A program made the position numbers and the translations under genes. 64,000 nucleotides of DNA from contig NC_020179.2 of NCBI RefSeq assembly GCF_000224145.3, positions 4,311,417-4,375,416 of the forward strand, in the 5' to 3' direction. The DNA is from Ciona intestinalis. Lineage: Eukaryota; Chordata; Ascidiacea; Phlebobranchia; Cionidae. The notes under the pieces were generated by a model, which searched no databases, was not told the origin of the DNA, and saw only the letters and a list, made by a program, of their open reading frames with translations. This document shows, one piece after another, positions 11,235-26,112 of this stretch. Numbering within the stretch: the stretch's first letter is position 1; each line of letters opens with the position of its first letter.

Positions 11235-14200
11235 CCACTCTATTTTTTAACAACCAATATGCAGTTTACGGTCAGTAGTTTATAAGATAGCAAGCGTATA
11301 TATACGTGATCTTTATGCTTTTAAGGATTGTTTTCGTGCAACTAACGACGTGACGGTCGATTATGTGTGGTCTTCTCACGTTACGGTTAAGTATTGCTGG
11401 AAAACGCATCATACAATATGCATTAAGAGCGAAGCGCAGTTGATATACCGTTGCTAATGTATTGTTCCCCAGCTGTCGTTAGTGTTCAACAAACGAAAAA
11501 AATAATCGTAGAATCAAATTGATTTATCGATTCCAAATGGGGTAAAATTTGTTTGATAACACAAGTACATAATACGATTAAACCTGTTGTACCTTTCGTC
11601 GCAAACGTCGTTCACTGCCCTAACCTTTATGCATAATAGATATATGGAATATTAAATAAACCTCTCGTAGTAACTAACACAGCTGTTTTCAATAACGAGA
11701 TGTCGTGTTTATTAACTGTCGTTTCACAATTCACTTAAATTTTCTTTGCGTCGTTTACTTTGGAGAAAGTATCTATTTTGAATTTCTAAAGGCCAAATAA
11801 GCAGTTCTCCCCGTGTAATTTTATTCATTAATTTGTATCGTCTCCCACGCTCCGTTGCTTGTATACATACGGGATCTATCCCTTGTTGGCGTTCTATACG
11901 ATAATCCTACTTCCCTATCGCGATTGAATTATCAAATATTGGAAACTATATTTTAGGATATACTTATTATTATGCAAAGAATGATGCGTAGAAGTTGATT
12001 GGGTCATAGTTGGGATTTGAGACGATACCTTGCTGACGTTACCTTAGCGCTATGTTTACTTGACTGAGGATCACAAAGTCGATCCGAAGAGTCTTGAAAA
12101 GAAAGAAAAACAATCATAGCCATGCTCAGCGAAGCATGACCGGCGTGCGCACTCATCCGTGCGGGTGATCTCATGCACCCCTTACTACGTTACGTGGGTG
12201 TTGCCACTATTACATACACATTCATCCGAAAGCGACTTGTGGTTACAAAATAGTAATAGTGTCGCTCAAACTGTGATTCGTAGCTCCAGTAATTGAAATG
12301 TGTAATTCATTGGTGCTATGCAACAGGTGAATCAACGGTTGCGAGCAAATAACACGGTTACAAACACCACCAACTACCAATTTACTTTATCTTCGTTAAT
12401 AGCGCTGGCAGTATGTTCTTTATAAAGAACTAACTCCTGACTATAACCCGTATACGCCTAAGGCAGGTTAAGATCGCGGAAATACTTCTATTCAATCAAA
12501 CTTAGCGACGAATTCCGCAAAATCAGATAGTAAGAACGAGAAATCTATCTGGAAACACTGTAAGGTAACAAAGCCATGTCATCTCCCGGCCGAGGTTTCA
12601 ATTCCCAAGACACAGCCGCGGTGGCAGGGCCCTACACCACTAGTTAACGCTGGGATTATTTATTGGTCTGCTGTCTTAAACAGTGTTGTTAGTTTATACG
12701 GATAACTCAACAGAACTGATAGACAGGTAATATAAGCTGATAAAGATTTTGTTGTTTAATGCGATCAGTGTATTAGCAGATCAAGTGCAAGATATATATG
12801 AATAGAACTCCTGTTTTAAGTTAAATAACTGATCACTGAAATAATATTTACCAAATTATCAGTGTTATTTTTTACTTATTTGTCTAAAACAGCTTATTAG
12901 TGATTACTGTAGTTATCAACGTAGAGCGAATTATTTACCTTCGACCTAGTTTAGTACATTGTAGCCCTTGGGACGGTGTTGTATTATTGACTTATATGTA
13001 AAGCGGTTTAGTGTTGATCCCTGTCTTTTTGTTGAACGTATAAATATGTATGGGCGACGTATACTGTTACTAGCAGTGGCGTGATCAAGGCGTTTGATCT
13101 TTTAGTATATGACCAAGTTGAGGTACATAACACCACCGTACCTTCCCCTCGGATACCCATCTAGCTTCGTATTATAAGTTGCCTTATCCCCCTACTGACA
13201 CGAAATCAATGCACACAGCTCAATGGCATGATCGGTCGATTTTATAACGTGGCTCCTCATTAAAGATTTAGTCAAATTTCTCCCGCTATCCAGGCTTTGC
13301 ATATAGTTCCATACGAGTCATATTCCAACGATTTTGCCGTGTTATCGCAGTATAGATGGTAGCCATGCTGTCGGTGCCTGTGCTCCGTCACTCGTTACAC
13401 GAACTTCAAGTTGTGATTGAAAATTGCAAACGGATATTACATTTGTTGACTGGGTTCAAGTTTAAAGCCGTCACCATGTCACGTGTTATGCAGTTATGGA
13501 GTTTATTGCACTTGTAAGTCGATTTAGATTTCGTTGTTGTTGCTTATACAATTACACAGGTCGAATGTGCTCTGTAATGCTAGAATTCTCTTGGGATTCG
13601 TACGGTTCGAACACCAGTGGTATTTTTATGCAGGCTAGAATCGGCTTAATATCGCCAGGTGGAGTTATTATGGTTTATATAGGTTTGTAATTACTAAAGA
13701 AATGTCAGTGCGAAGTAACGTAGTATGCCAAGTATGTGGCAATGTTGCTAAATACAGGTAGATAGTATCAAGCCAATTACAACAACGAAGGGAGGGGGAT
13801 TAAACTGCTTAGTTAAAAAAAAGTGTAAAAATAAACTGTGGCTGCCAAACCAATTAAAGTGAGAATCAATAGTCCTGACATTTATTATTGTTTCGTTGTG
13901 CAAAACTTGTTCTTAGTTTCATAATTAGCATTAATGTGCATGGACTGGACACTGGACCATGGGAAGCATATCAGGCAGCAGTTTAACACTGCTTGTATGC
14001 TCGTGTTGTTTTAAACTTTATGAGACCTTGCCCTTGCAGCGACCTATTCGGTGTGAATGTACAAATAACAAGGAATGGCATTGAATAATTGTCCTTGTCC
14101 ACAAGCCAACTTCTTTCCCCCCGTCGTAAAATATTCCTAGTCAGGCGCGGGTCTTGAAATCTTATCAGATCGCAAAGATCAAAGAAATCGCCGAGAAAGC

Positions 14201-17200
14201 TGTAAAAGACCAACCTTGGGCGGTAAACATCTTCTCTTGCGTCTCGTTTATACTTCAGTTATAACAAAATTTATAGACCAATAAAAAGATCGCTTGTTCG
14301 TTTAACTTTCACGGCGACGAGACTGCATTATATTCTGCAACGATTTTTAACAACCAATGTATAGTTTGCAATTTTGTATAGTTTAATTACATATTACGTT
14401 CTCTGGATTAAGCTGTTCCGTTACGGGCGATAAAGTCGGTGTTTTTACAGCAAACAACGTTTTGATAACGATTCGCATTCCAGATGCTTTTACATTGATA
14501 ATTCCCATTTCCCCTCGCGTGGCTTGATTATAATTATAGGCAGCGGTAGCATTCATTAAATATTTGCATCTGGAACCAACATCCGTCTGCCCTGCTTGCA
14601 AAACAACGTTGACCAGCGACAGTTTGTGTTCAACCTTGTTTAAATAAGGCCTCGGCTCCAAGACAAATAGTCGGCGGCCGAGCCAACATAGATCGACAAA
14701 GGATTCTCCACAACGCACTAATCGGTAGCTGGCCCACTTCGGCGGTTCATTTCACGTTTGCGCAGTCAGGCGTTGACAATTCAATTATACGGATAATGGA
14801 TGCCATTGCTTATATTACTGTCAGATCAAGTTGTAGCGCATAGACGAATTTGAAGGACTTAACAATCAGCAAGTTATGCACAGACCTATATTACAGTTTA
14901 AGATATGAGATTATTTTAAGATCAGAAACAGTTTAATCCTATCAGAACTTCAAAGGCAGTAGTTATAACTTATAACCAAGAACAAGACATTCAAAGCATG
15001 TAGCATGGATAAGCTAATCCCTATTTCGGTTCAAGTTGTTAGAGCTTGCGGCTACTTAATGTTGAATGGTCTAGTATGGTATGCTGAACCGCTTAATTGC
15101 CTTGTGAGTGTCTTCTTGTGCGGAGATGGTAATTATCGCTTGTTTTCGATGATGTGAAGGTCAGATGTTCACATCACAACCGAGAAAAACAATCTTTTTA
15201 AAGGGCAGCCATACCGGTAGTCTGACACGGATTTCGAAAACATGCTATTTAATAACCACAGCCATATAACCAGCTACGACTAACTAGTCGATACCGTAAT
15301 ACTCTAGACGTTTTATTTATTTTCTATTAAACACAATAAAACGATTTCCATATGCCGCACAAGAATGCAAAATATTGGGAGGTTTGCTTAGATTATCACC
15401 CCCAAATATATTCACTCTTCTCATGGCTTTATGTTGTTTAGTCTAAGCTTGGCTTCCAAGCCACAACCCACAGCGTTTAGAATATGTGTGGTGAAGATTT
15501 CAGTCGGCTTGTGGTGACAAAACGGCTCCCAAGAGCATTAAAAATCCAACGCCTCGTATCCACTTGCAAGCAGCCGCCTATTTTACTTGAATTCCGACGC
15601 CTTTAACGACTTTTGTGTTCAGTTTTTCAAGATTGTCTTGCAGACTGTGTCCAGTTTTGCATTAAAAAACGCTATACTGAAAGACACCCCTTCTATTTAT
15701 TATCTGCGTTTTATATTTACAAAATTTGTTTAAACCTATAGGAGTATTTTAAGTAAGATTGAAGATTCTAATGCTTGCGAACATACAGCTACCGGCCTAT
15801 TGTTTTTATTTGTTTATTTGCTTGACTAAAAGCAGTTGTTTTATAATTGCGAAACACTGTCCTAATACCCATATCTCGTAAATCTCATGTACCTACGTTG
15901 CAGCGTCTATGCTCGTGACGTCAGCTCTAATCCTTATATCTTAAGAATGTGCAGCAACGCCGCATCATCACCTGATGCGGTGAGACCTCATGTGCGTACG
16001 TTGGCATGCTTTAATTTGCCTGACGACGTCCCACGCCCGAAACCTCACTGTAACTGCCCACAATCTCTATGTCCCATATTGCCGATTACCAAGAACTACC
16101 GTGCACAAATAACGTTCGTTGCGGCGATCGTTCGTGTTTGGAATGCGAAAAATTTAACCATTAAAGATATTAATTTCTGACTTTTTTTCTTATAGTTTTC
16201 AAATTTCAAAATTAAGACTCAGGTTTTCTGTTTTGTTCCCATTACTTAGCAAGGGAGAGACTATAGAGAGTTTGCCCTATATTTATTTTTTTTAATGGCG
16301 AATTAGCTCCATAATTTGCGTGCCTAAAAGCAATCATTCTTGATTTGTGCCTGATATGTGCCTGATATTTAACATTGATTAAGACGCATGAGTTTCTATT
16401 ATGTTAATACATCACAATTTATTCTAACCCACGTAAAATTTCGTTCACACGGCAAAATTTACCCTTGTGATAACAAGCGTTGATTACGCGTGTGAAATGC
16501 GGTCGGCTGGTGCATTTTTAACTTGTTGTATATTTGAACCAACAGCAATGCACTTATGCAGCTATTTCCATCTAACTGGTGCGACCGTGGGTTCATCGGC
16601 CTCTCGTAAACAGGTTTTCATCCCAGTTAAACTGGATGAGACCTAACACAAATAATGAAAACACTATTTACCCAATTGTGTCCGTCATGTCGTATCTTAT
16701 TGTGTATTTTTCTTGGCTCCCTTCGGTTTGTTTAAGTCGTAATGTTAACCTTAGAGAAAGCTATCACACTTGTACTGGGACGTTTGAAACGTCAAGTTCG
16801 CGATGTCGCTTGCAGGTTTTGTTTATTGAAATAGAAGCTTTGATGTTGGTATAGGAATGCCAAGTGCGCCACCTCCCAATTTAGCCGTAATTCCACCAAC
16901 TGTAGATCACGCCACCTTTTAACATGCTGGGTAATTGATGACCGTGTGGTGCAAAATTCTGGTATAGAGAAACTGGTTTAAACTGGAATGATCTTGTTAT
17001 AGCCGCTGCTTAAAAGCTGCATTACACCTCAGTACGCTGCATCTCAGAAAAAAGATAATACCAACGCCAAGGGTTTATCGTCGTTTAACTATGATGTCCG
17101 TACATTTGTTTCGCATACCAGCTTTTCTGTCATTCAGCTTGATAAAGACGGTCTGTATGGGACATTAAAACATCGGTATGCAAATAAATGCGAGAAAAGC

Positions 17201-17696
17201 TTCTTTTCAAAAAAGTTTAATCTACCTGGTGCTGGTAGCAACGGTTTTAGTTTATACACCTCTGCAAGCCCTGGTCACCTAAGCTCGCCCGTAAAGTAAA
17301 CAAACTTCTCGCAGCTGCGTTTTTTGGCGTATAAACGTTCTCGCGAACTCGGGCTTTCTTCCAGCGCACAAACACTGCTTGCTTACGTCAAAACAATCCT
17401 TACCAAGTGAAAGTATGTAAATCCTAAACATCCGCCCGATGCCTCAACAACCTTGGCACAAATGAACCGATGAACTTGTTTGAAACTTACGCGCACTGTA
17501 CGCCTGTTTACTCGGTTATAATGATAATGTGTGCATAAAATATTACGATTTTGTATTGAAATATAGATGCGCATTTAGTGCAAACATTGTTTATATAAGA
17601 ACTCTGCAACTACAAAGTTGCCCCATACATTGAAAGGCGCCTTTAAACGTGTAATAATTTAGGTATTAAATATTGACGATTTTGTATTTGAATATA
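11235..17696. other. 6.5-kb stretch without a recognised gene
   Basis: Nothing coding could be supported. The open frames at 14383-14718 (-) and 15887-16180 (+) have no recognisable motif and no convincing splice context. One TGACGTCA lies at 15916-15923. The stretch contains none of the MITE families. Confidence 0.4.
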
Positions 17697-17901
17697 TAGT
17701 AGGGTGGGGGACGACGGGACACGTTTAGTACGTATAATATCTAAATATTTTGATCGTGTTTTAAAGTTTTAAACAATTAACAACGGTTTATGGGAGTCGT
17801 GGGGATACGGTTTTATAATTCTTTAAATGTTATTTGTTTACTACCAAATGAGTCGAGAAAATAGAATAAAAAGTTGTCCCATCTTTCCCCACCCTACTAT
17901 A
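17697..17901 (-). mobile_element. MITE-A copy
   Basis: Left TIR TAGTAGGGTGGGGGACGACG, right TIR CCATCTTTCCCCACCCTACT, flanked by TATA. The core is in reverse orientation. Confidence 0.88.
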
Positions 17902-19775
17902 TACCATTTAATTTACCAGTGTCTTGGAAATGTCTGTATATTGTATATTTATTCGAATAGACAGCTTTCCATTTTGATATCAAAAGCAGAGATAAATATA
18001 TTTCCATTAAACTACAATTGACAGTATCACCGTGACGTGGAAACTGCTTCAGTTTTTTTATCAAACTGTGATATAGTTTGGGCCCTAAAATGGGTGTTGA
18101 ACATCTTTTTTAAAGTCAACACGCCCGAATGCGGTAGTGATAAGTTACTAATGATGCATCACCTCGCTTTCGACATGTGCGGTTATTTCATCTTGACTTA
18201 TTATTTGCAGGTGTATATTGTTAGGCTACTGTCAAACGTTAGGTTTTAGGAGAAATGACCTTTTGACGTGAATGCTTTACTGTGACGTCCCCAGCCTGTT
18301 CGAATCCGTCTTATCAACGTAGACATTCTGGTCTTTGGACAAGATAATTGGAATTGACTGCAACGCAAAATTGGGGCTTACATTGCTTTCCATGCACGGT
18401 AGGCGTATACCTGACTTGATTTGGTAAATACGACTACATTGCCAATTAGTTTGGTTGACCTGTAAGTTTGTTGTTTTTAGCTTTCAGTTATAGTGTCTGT
18501 TTCCAACTGTGTTATCTAAAAACGAGAGCTTTTTGCGTTTCAGTGTTTCCCGCTAAAAACTTAGCGCTTTGTCCATCGTTATAACGGTAGGCGGTTGCGA
18601 GGTTTAATAAGCTCTCGGGAAACACTGGGGCAATCGCTTTTATTGCTGTTTTCGTTCTCTCCATTAGCAATGAAGCGATGCACGCACCTCAAGTGATTGC
18701 TGACAGTTGAAAACAACATTGTTTGTGGGCTAGCTTCGCTATTAACGAAACTTTAAAAGAAACACGACCTAGCCTCGATCACGTTCGAGTGAAAAATAGC
18801 GCCCATTAAATTTGCGCGTATGCATCAGACCATACCTCATTGCCCGTGAAAGCGGAGACTTTCTCATTCCGTTGTTTGTGTTTCGTGTTTGCTACTTGTT
18901 GATAGATGGCCACCTCAACCCATGCGCCACTTACCGCCAACCTTAGCTGCAAAGTTACTAAGATGCTCGGATTTTTGGCATTACTTCACTCCGCTGGGGA
19001 CTGGCCTGGTATCGAAATAGCATCCAAAATCACTGTGTATGACTGTATGGTGATAATTCCATTACCCCGATGCAAATAAACCGCATTGGCAAGTCATAGT
19101 TAAGCGATTAAGTCGGCGCTAAAAATACTTTTTTTGGGCAAACGGACAATTATTTTTTTCGAAACTTAGCAAACAGCTTAACTCTAATGCGTTTAAATCT
19201 CAAAGAAACGATTCAAATGTATTGAAATCTTAAACCAGATGTAAACATCGATTTGATTTTGCTTAATACGATCAAAAGTTAAGTAAATATTTCGACCTCG
19301 TTTCAATAACTTCACGCCCCTACTAGAAGTGAGAACTAACTCACTGTGTTGATTGTTCGCCATGTTTGTTCAAGCTTCCAACTTAGCTATCAATCAGTTA
19401 GCGTTGCTTTTAAAATCTACTTCGTCATATTTGTCAGCCACCCCCAACGTACATTAGACCACCAGCAGTTTTGTTGGTGGCTTAAACATTGGAACCACAA
19501 TTACGATTTTGCTGCGTATGTAAATACTTTATATTTGTGTGTGTTATATATATATCATACACATAATACTTGGGCAAATAGGCAGCGTTTGCTCATAAAA
19601 TTACGTAATACTTGGATATAATGAATTGGCGAATTTATTTTCAGTAGAAAATCTAAGTTTCATTGTTATTATAAAAGCTATTGCGTGTTAAACCGCGGCC
19701 TGTAATTTATTAAGTGCTTTGCTTGGGGTTCTTGGTGAAAAGAAATTGTTTAAACGATCGAGCATTAAAGTACTT
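17902..19775. other. No gene recognised
   Basis: Apart from the 87-bp inverted repeat at 18541-18627 and a short TA-rich run near 19546, I see no coding or structural signal. Confidence 0.4.
18541..18627. mobile_element. Short 87-bp inverted-repeat element, possible hAT remnant
   Basis: Starts CAGTGTTTCCCG and ends with the exact complement CGGGAAACACTG. These ends resemble hAT termini. The 8-bp flanks (TTGCGTTT and GGGCAATC) do not match, so a target duplication is lacking; chance or a deletion derivative is possible. Confidence 0.45.
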
Positions 19776-20135
19776 GGTAATTTTAATATTAAGACCAACG
19801 GTAAGCGCCCCATGGGATGTTGAACCAAGCAGTAAAACACGTGCATAAAGCTCATAAAAACTTGCGACTTGTAAAAACTAATGGACTTTGATAGTTTTTA
19901 GTGTTGTCTATTGGTCGTTTTAATTATAACACTAATGGTCACGAATCTTCCATTGAAATGTACATTGATGCTCATAAAACTTGCAGCTTGTGAAACTGAT
20001 TTACAAAGCGTTTAAATCATGACTTCTGTATTGGTCGTTTTAATTATCAGACCAATGGTACAAAATTCCCATTAAAATGTACATTGAGGCTTGCACATCT
20101 TGTGAAACTGATTTACAAACCGTTTTTAAATCATG
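19776..20135. repeat. Three diverged tandem copies of a ~120-137-bp unit
   Basis: Units begin at about 19776, 19913 and 20033, with starts GGTAATTTTAATATTAAGAC, GGTCGTTTTAATTATAACAC and GGTCGTTTTAATTATCAGAC. Each continues to a CTCATAAAA/CTTG(C)GACTTGT-like part. Copies two and three share long stretches (TGTGAAACTGATTTACAAA); copy one is the most diverged. No coding potential. Confidence 0.8.
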
Positions 20136-23100
20136 CCGACGTTGCGTATTAACCCTGCATCTTGTCCTTGACTTATGATTTATGACTCTTACATTTCCGG
20201 CTCTACGTCAGGTTACTGTAGGTTAACTTAACGGGTTCATTTATTTCCTTTTTCCTGAATGACTTGACTGTATTTGCCGCCTCGTAAATTAATAGTTAAT
20301 ATTCAACTGTTGGCATATAATTTCGCAAATGACTTTGTAAGTGTTCATAAAGTTTCTGGCGTCGCAATAAATTGAAGTAATAGGACCAGCACACAAGAGA
20401 TATTTGTGCTCTATACATTATTAACGCTCGGCCAGATTTTTGCAATCTGCAAAATAAGCGAAGTCTTCGAGCATCGTGGTTATTTTTTTTTGAGAAATAA
20501 TTGTCACGAATGTAAACCCCTTGGTTATGCTGGTTGGAGCTGTAACTGGGGGGGCCACTGACTGGGGAGGATTAAGTTTCAACCATAATGACGTCAATCT
20601 TCACGCCTCACTGGTTTCCTAGAATTCCCTGAATTTACCACTTCTTAAATTAAAGTGTTTGAATTCGTAACCGCGTGATTTTGATTTTATGACAATATCC
20701 CTGATGACGGCAAATCTTACCTACGGGGGCTGTATAAGGCCATTTAATGCCCTATGAGTAAACTTGTTTCATGTTTCTTTGGTCATTTTTTGTGGTATAT
20801 TTATTTGGACTGTGTATGAATGAATCATAACCATATTATACCACAAGGGCACAACATATATTACATATTGTTCGCAACATAAGGACACAATGTTGAAAAC
20901 AAAGTTAATTTTTAGACCGGATTTTGTTTCTTGGTGACCTCTTCACGGTTGATTGGTTCCTTTCACGCTCCATTGCGTTTTACCTCGCCGCGATTACCAG
21001 TTCACCGCCAAAATTGTCTTTTTCGCCAAAAATACCTCCGTAATCTACTGTAATAATAATTCTCTTGACGTTTCATCCCGCTTTAAAGTCACTGAACCCA
21101 CAGAATCAGTTCCTGCAGCAGATACACGCTTAAAATAAGCAGTTTAACTATGTTTTTAATGTCGGCCTCTCATCCAAGCAATTATGTATAATACATGGAA
21201 ATCGCCTTCTGTTTCACAACAAGATGTTAAAGGGAGTTGCAGTGAACTTGCTCTCTTGTATTTTAATTTAATTTATTATCGCACAAAGCTGTAAAAACAT
21301 GGTGAAAATTATTTTGGGTTAACAATTTATAAACTCTGCTTACGTCATCACGTGCTCTTTTAATTTAGAAACGCAAGGTTTCTATTTATAAACCGTCGTT
21401 AAAATTCCAAGCTGAATTTTAAATTTCCGAGCCTGGTCCGTCATAGTTTCAACTTTTACACATCACACTGCGTTTAAACGGCTTTGATTTAGTGGTTTTT
21501 ATTTCATGATAGGCGTACCGCTTGTGGTACATGAAAGTCTTCCAGGTGGTACGTGAGTGACTTGTTTAGGATTACCAAAGTAACAAATTAACCGTACAAA
21601 GCAAAATAGTTAATACTTTGCTCGTTTCTACATGGATTAAACAATATTACGCGAGTAGAAAAGGTTAAAAACCATTGCTTCGGTTGAAACCAGTGCGTGT
21701 CTCGCCAGCTATACTTCCTTAACTGCCTGTTTATTGTGAACATTGCAATAATTTCCGCTGTCGCAAACTGTGTAGTCTTGCCCGGCTTACGTTTTTATCA
21801 GTTTTAAATCAGAGGTGTTACGTTGTTTTGCACACGCTACTCACTACCTTGGCGACAGGATTTAATTAAACTTGCGCCTCAAGATATGCGATATATGACA
21901 GGTATCTTGTGCGAGTATAAACTGTATCTTTCGCGGTGTATAGTTACAACTATATACAGCAAACACCGTTGAGTGATGTACGATTATTAAAGTTGGCAAG
22001 GCGTGTAGAATTATGATGTTTCAAAAATAAACACAAAATAATGTGAATCACAAATTATAATTACAAGCTTACAAGCTGTCGATTTTCTTCTGAAAAACAT
22101 TTAGGTTTTGAAAAACACGATCATGTTTTACCCCTAAAGTTCAGTCTGTTTTTTATCATTTCCAGTATTGCTCCGATTAAGTTACCCACATTTAAAAGCA
22201 AATCAAAATACAATTTTTTTAAGTTCAGAACCAAACGTTGGCGAAAACTAAGTTTCTTCTCGATTCTGGTTTTAGTTTCAGTTGGTTACGTATTTCAGCG
22301 ACACCTCAGTATTATGGGTGAGGCCATGGCTTCAACTCGAACAATATTTCCAAAATACCCAACGACCGCAAAACTTGCTGACCGCAGACGTAAACGCCAG
22401 CAGCGGAAACTACCTGAACTAACCGTCTATGATAACCGGTCTACAGTTTCACTCAAATTGAAAGCCCACCGTGTTATAGCTCCACACTTGTGTTTGTAGT
22501 TAGCTCATTTCTTCCAATACACATTGTATATTGCAGTTATTATCATATCAGTATATCACATAACGGTCCTCAGTTTTATAACATGAATATATAGGAGAGT
22601 TAATTTAGTCGTAAATTGAGTTAATTTTCTCGTCTTTTCCAGACAATCGTTTCCTTTGCCATCGAACCGATTCTTCTTGAGTTTGTAATTCAAGTCTTGC
22701 GTGTTGTTCAAGTTCATTTACGCTTGTGCCGGCATGTCATGCCCGTATCACATACGCCAAGCCTTGTTTTAACATGCTTCTGTTTTGAGATGGTTCATTT
22801 ATTCTATTTTAAACGACCTTTACAGTAAAGTGTATTGTGGACAACATGTTTATTTATCCAAATGTTAGAGTTACGAAAACAAAACTGTACAGATACGTCA
22901 ATCCCTTTTAAAATCGTTTTCGAAACTTTAATGATGCGTCATCACGCCCATGTGTGACGTCATAATAATCATTAATACGCCCCTCGGGGAGTTGACCAAT
23001 CAACAATTCGCGCTAATGGACACGTATAATAAATATGTTAAGCTCACGTTCAAAAATTAAATTATCCCCGTAATATAATTTCCCCAGAAATGATAGTCAC

Positions 23101-25953
23101 TAATACAAAGATATATAACGTATTTTATTTACATAATAATAATTATCAAAATCCGATGTTATTTATATATATTGTATAATAACGGTTCTAATTTAATGTT
23201 CTGTTTATGACTTATTTTTATTTCACTTTTGTTTAATTTTTCAATGGGTTACGTTGAAATTAAACCTGCTGAATTCTGTGACCAATAAAGTACGAGCTAA
23301 AGTCCCGGTAGCTATATATCCTGTACTGTATAGTATGTATACATATTGTTAGTGGGTCCATATGTGTGCGTCATTTGACCCATCACGCCCCCTAACTTTC
23401 TAAATATTTCCACCATGCACGGGTACCGGTGTCGTGTTTCGCATGTTCCAACTTCTGGCAGCGAAATGTGCGTTACGTCATTGATATTTCGCTTGGCTTG
23501 CACAGTCGCCTAATGCCGGCCACGGTAAATAAATCAAATGCCCACCAATAATGATTAATGTCCATGCAACGACTTGACAATGTTCGGTGAAAAAATAGCG
23601 AAAATTTTAACGACCCTTCGAAATGATTAACGAGAGCTATGTCCTAATTTGGTTTCTTCGTCCCTGCTATTGTATTGCCGTATAATGAGCCTACTATTCT
23701 ATTTCCGTGTTCTCGGGCGTCGTTGCGCTTTTGACAAGCAAAATTAATTGCTCGAAAAATCGGAAATGTCAAATTTAAAAAAAGGCGCGCTCTCCTAATT
23801 TGAGCATCCTAACCCAATGTTGTATTTACTGTATTCCCCTAACAAGAGGATATGGAAGCTTCCCTTCGTTATAAAACGGAGGCAAGAGCTTTGCTAGGTC
23901 GCTGTTAAGGGTCACTCTTATTGAAAACCTATACCTCCCGCAGGGACACTGGTTTAGAACAATTAGTACATCCGTTCCCATATTCAATGCAGAGTTCCCA
24001 CCAGTCACTTTGCATAGACAGGCATGTCACTTTGCTAGTAACAACCCTAACAAAGGGCTCTTTAAAACAAACAGTGTTAGCGCAGTACAGGCATTAGAAT
24101 GCAATGCTAGTGCTACCATGAAGTATATTTACATTTCTTGTATTTGTATGTTTACACTAATGTCAGGTTTGCTGCTTTGAAAATATCGCTAACCACTTTT
24201 TTATTCTCCAGGTTTTGTATTTAAATTAGGAACATATTATTGCTGTTATTGTGTTAATAATTTCAACCTTGAAAATCTCCCACCCACGGTATAAGACACA
24301 TCTTTGTAAACGGGTAAGGTGTGAATATATTATGACTGCTTTCGTGCCTGTATAGTATTTAATACGACTTTGTGCAAAAGAGCGTTCAATACGACACCAT
24401 CTATTATTTTTCAAATGCTATTTAATATGGACTCTGTACATTGCATGTTATAGTTTAACGTTCAAACTTCTAACAACAAATACGACCTACACAGTTATTT
24501 TAGTTTGCTTTTAAAGTAGCATTTAGTTTAGAAGAATCTACATCCCAAATTTCCTCATGCATTTTAATAAGAACTGATCCTACATCTTAAATTTATAGTT
24601 CACAGTTGAAACTCCAAGCACGTATGCGTGGTATGTTGATGGCTGTTGATAGTTTAATGTAATTTAAATGCGATCCCTTGTGGCGTGTATGGCTTCCCTG
24701 TATAAAGGTTATGTGTCAGCTAACCTATGGGAGGACTGACCTCATTCTGAGCAAGATTTCGCCTTCCAACCAATTATTACAACCACCCTTGCCCCTCTGT
24801 GCGCCGCGCTGGGACAACATATCCCGCTTTTCCGGTTGATTCAGGAAAATTTCCCAGTGTTTCCTATAATTGGAGTGCTATCCCAGTCGCCCTGTACAGC
24901 TTATTTTGCTGCTGGCAACACTGTTAACTTCGCACAAGTACAGAATGTGCAGGTTGCTACTGATGTGCCAGATTGATGTTTCTCTGGAGCCTGGAGGATT
25001 GTGTTTGTTTAAACCTTTCCGACTTTTACATTGTAGTCAATGTAACCTATATCACAGGGCCAATGACAATGACATATATTTGAAGTGGGAATAATGTGTA
25101 CACCTATACCACAACACCCGTAGCATTCATATGCATGGGAACAAGGTATATAAGCACCGGCCACACTGCCACACTTAGTGGTAATTACAAGCATCCTGTC
25201 GGGTGAATGAGCAATTCTAAACACGCGTTTTTCTTTAAAATACGTCCTAGTTGCAGCGTCTTACCCGCGTTAAAACCCATGATACAAGGATCTTTAATCC
25301 TCTTAAAAGAATAAGACCAACCGCACAAGTATAATGTCCACTGTGCCCCCCGAGATCCTTAAACTAATCGTTTAAACATCGCATTGAGTTGTTGTTACGT
25401 CACAGAGAATAACAATCGTCCATTGTTCTTCCTGTTGTGAGCAAACAATGAGGACCAGGTGACCGCTGCTTGTTTTTCCAACGGTACTTGGGCAGCTAAC
25501 CGAAATTCCGGCGACGATACGCCGTTGACATTTTGTTTACATCAAGTAATTTTGTGTGTGCGTAATCCGAAGATGGTCCTCCACGTTTTATTTGGTCGTT
25601 ATAAACCACAGTGCGTGGTCATGAAAGCATTCCGCTTCCGGCCAGCAAAAACAACAAGTTATATCTCTGTCTTTAAACAGCCATTATATGCCCCGTATCC
25701 CCGTGTCAAAGCCAGGGGTTCGTAATTACACGCCCCCGACCCCCAAGTGCACATTTGCGGTATTAGTTGCGCCATCCCTGTCCCATTTTCTTGCCCCCAC
25801 CTTTCAAATTCGGCCGCAGAATGTAAAATTCCGTTGCTGCTAAATCTACGTTAAGTAAGGGAGATACCTCCCAAAATATTGCGAACTTATTATAATTTGA
25901 AAATGAAGGTCTGAATGCGCTGTATCCCATGCCTGGTAAACTAGAACGACGAT
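20136..25953. other. 5.8-kb stretch without a recognised gene
   Basis: Only short, unremarkable open frames. TGACGTCA palindromes lie at about 20589-20596 and at 22955-22962. No repeat family from elsewhere in the window is seen. Confidence 0.4.
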
Positions 25954-26112
25954 ATAGTACTGTGGGGTAAGATGGATACCGGGTTTTTAACAACTCACAA
26001 TGCTCTTTCAGAGTCACAGGGCTACGGTTATATAATTCAGTAATATTCTTTGATTAATAAAAGGAACGATAAAATAGATTGAAAACATGAACCATCTTAC
26101 CCCAACCTACTA
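25954..26112 (-). mobile_element. MITE-B copy
   Basis: Left end TAGTACTGTGGGGTAAGATG, right end CCATCTTACCCCAACCTACT. Reverse core orientation, nearly full length. Confidence 0.85.

Noticed and set aside
12540..12660. Possible tRNA gene (GTTTCAATTCCC near 12595)
   Set aside because: B-box-like only; no A box at proper distance and no cloverleaf could be drawn.
14383..14718. 111-codon minus-strand frame
   Set aside because: No motif, no splice context, no upstream support; kept out of the gene list.
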